Below are positions 6,178 through 7,189 of a stretch of DNA of 7,189 nucleotides, piece by piece (positions within the stretch are counted from its first letter, which is position 1; every line of letters starts with the position of its first letter). The stretch covers positions 1,352-8,540 of the forward strand of contig JAAXIL010000182.1 in the NCBI GenBank assembly GCA_012270355.1, in the 5' to 3' direction. Source of the stretch: Psychrobacter sp. (lineage in GTDB: Bacteria; Pseudomonadota; Gammaproteobacteria; Pseudomonadales; Moraxellaceae). The position numbers and the translations under genes were made by a program. The notes under the pieces were generated by a model that worked only from the letters and a program-made list of their open reading frames with translations, did not search any database and was not told the DNA's origin.

Positions 6178-7189
6178 ATGCCGAACGATTTTACCTCAAC
6201 TCATACCTCGCCCATGTCAAGCCAAACCCTGTCAAACCAAACTCTTGCCATCGACTTACCCGTCGGTGCTTTGGCTGGTGTGGGCAGTAAAATTGAAGGG
6301 CAACTTGCTGAACTTGGCATCACCCGTTTGTTTGATTTATTACTACATTTACCACGAGACTATGAGGACCGTTCTCGCCTTGTGCCATTAAACCAACTCG
6401 AACACGGGCAAACCGCCTTGATTGAAGGACAAATTGTGCACGTCGATAACAAACGCAGTGGCATGACGGTGACATTGGCAGATGATGATGGTTTGTCCAC
6501 TATTGGTTTGCGATTTTTTAAAGTGTATCGAGGGCTAACGCAAACCATGACGCTGGGCACTCGTTTAAGGGTATTTGGCGAGGTTAAAGTCAGTCGCTAT
6601 GGCGTGCAGTTGCACCATCCTGAATATCAAGTGGTGAGTGTGGGCGACCCGTTGCCGAATACAGGCTTACAACCGATATATCCGACCGTTAAAGGCTTGC
6701 ATCAAAACAAGCTTAGAACGCTCATCAAACTGGGTTTGCAAACCGTGCATCAGCAGGGCGTGCCACTCACCGTGTTTGAGCCTGCCGATTGGCAAAGTAT
6801 CGACATGGCATCGCCTGTCAGCAAGTTGTCATTGTTTGAAGCATTGACGCTGATTCATACCCCGCCCATGCACACCGATTTTGCCTCGCAATCTGAACAG
6901 CTTGAACGTTTAAAAGACCGCAACCACCCTGCTTGTCGTCGTCTCATTGTCGAGGAACTCACCGCCCATCAATTGGCAATGCTGGCACGCCGAGAGCAAT
7001 TGCACGAACACAAAGCCCCAAAGTGCGACGCACAAAGCCCGCTTGCCGAACGACTCATCGCTAATTTGCCATTTGACTTAACGGGAGCACAACAGCGAGT
7101 GATTAAGGAGTTGACTAGCGACATGGCAACGTCAATTCCCATGATTAGACTGGTGCAAGGCGAAGTGGGGGCAGGCAAAACCTTGGTAG
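6178..7189 (+). CDS. recG: ATP-dependent DNA helicase RecG, N-terminal part, cut by the window edge
   Basis: RecG is a branch-migrating helicase that reverses stalled forks and processes Holliday junctions and R-loops. The window holds 337 codons of a protein usually near 690 residues. The family N-terminus is clear: LPVGALAGVGSKIEGQLAELG, then LLLHLPRDYEDRSRL, then the OB-fold wedge domain containing GFRFFK-like LRFFKVYRG and VKVSRYGVQLHHPEY. Further on are LQPIYPTVKGLHQNKLRTLI, the RNHPACRRLIVEELTAHQLAML segment, the Q-motif-like LTGAQQRVI, and the Walker A motif GEVGAGKT, with Lys334. The frame is open to the right edge. The start at 6178 is the first ATG after the TATAAT element. An alternative ATG at 6214 would give a length closer to E. 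coli RecG; neither has a visible ribosome site. The later helicase motifs lie beyond the window. Confidence 0.96.
   Translation, partial: MPNDFTSTHTSPMSSQTLSNQTLAIDLPVGALAGVGSKIEGQLAELGITRLFDLLLHLPRDYEDRSRLVPLNQLEHGQTALIEGQIVHVDNKRSGMTVTLADDDGLSTIGLRFFKVYRGLTQTMTLGTRLRVFGEVKVSRYGVQLHHPEYQVVSVGDPLPNTGLQPIYPTVKGLHQNKLRTLIKLGLQTVHQQGVPLTVFEPADWQSIDMASPVSKLSLFEALTLIHTPPMHTDFASQSEQLERLKDRNHPACRRLIVEELTAHQLAMLARREQLHEHKAPKCDAQSPLAERLIANLPFDLTGAQQRVIKELTSDMATSIPMIRLVQGEVGAGKTLV

Noticed and set aside
7022..7030. A sequence resembling the Pasteurellaceae DNA uptake signal
   Set aside because: Only AAGTGCG of the nine-base AAGTGCGGT is present and only once; no repeated uptake-like word was noticed in the window.

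Overview
This window reads as an ordinary chromosomal housekeeping region of a gammaproteobacterium, most likely a member of the Moraxellaceae (Moraxella, Psychrobacter or Acinetobacter relatives). The grounds are the order ibaG-murA-hisG-hisD, which is shared with Pseudomonas and Acinetobacter, the short-form HisG, the moderate GC content, and the character of the RsmI, AlkA and RecG proteins. The family-level assignment is an inference; the genus cannot be fixed by eye.

Layout. From the left edge to about 4454 six genes are read leftwards (minus strand). In transcription order they are yraN, a secreted alpha/beta hydrolase, ibaG, murA, hisG and hisD; hisD runs off the left edge. A short divergent spacer (4455-4587 with the preferred rsmI start) separates yraN from rsmI, which is read rightwards. 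rsmI converges on and overlaps by 17 bases an AlkA-type DNA glycosylase gene read leftwards. That gene is divergent from recG, which runs off the right edge just after its Walker A motif. No stretch longer than 300 bases lacks a gene, and no tRNA, rRNA, CRISPR array or complete mobile element is visible.

Functions. ibaG and murA join iron-sulfur or acid-stress homeostasis to the first committed step of peptidoglycan synthesis. hisG and hisD are the first and last steps of histidine synthesis; the short HisG implies a HisZ partner encoded elsewhere. rsmI modifies 16S rRNA. The AlkA-type glycosylase and RecG both belong to DNA repair and recombination and seem to share one compact divergent promoter region.

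The most notable signals are three. HisD loses its expected GPGN motif in the last ten bases at the left edge, which may mark an insertion or assembly junction. A long hairpin in the hisG-hisD spacer is better paired in the minus-strand RNA than in the plus-strand RNA. Candidate alkA and recG promoters lie face to face and overlap. I found no convincing sign of a previously undescribed system.
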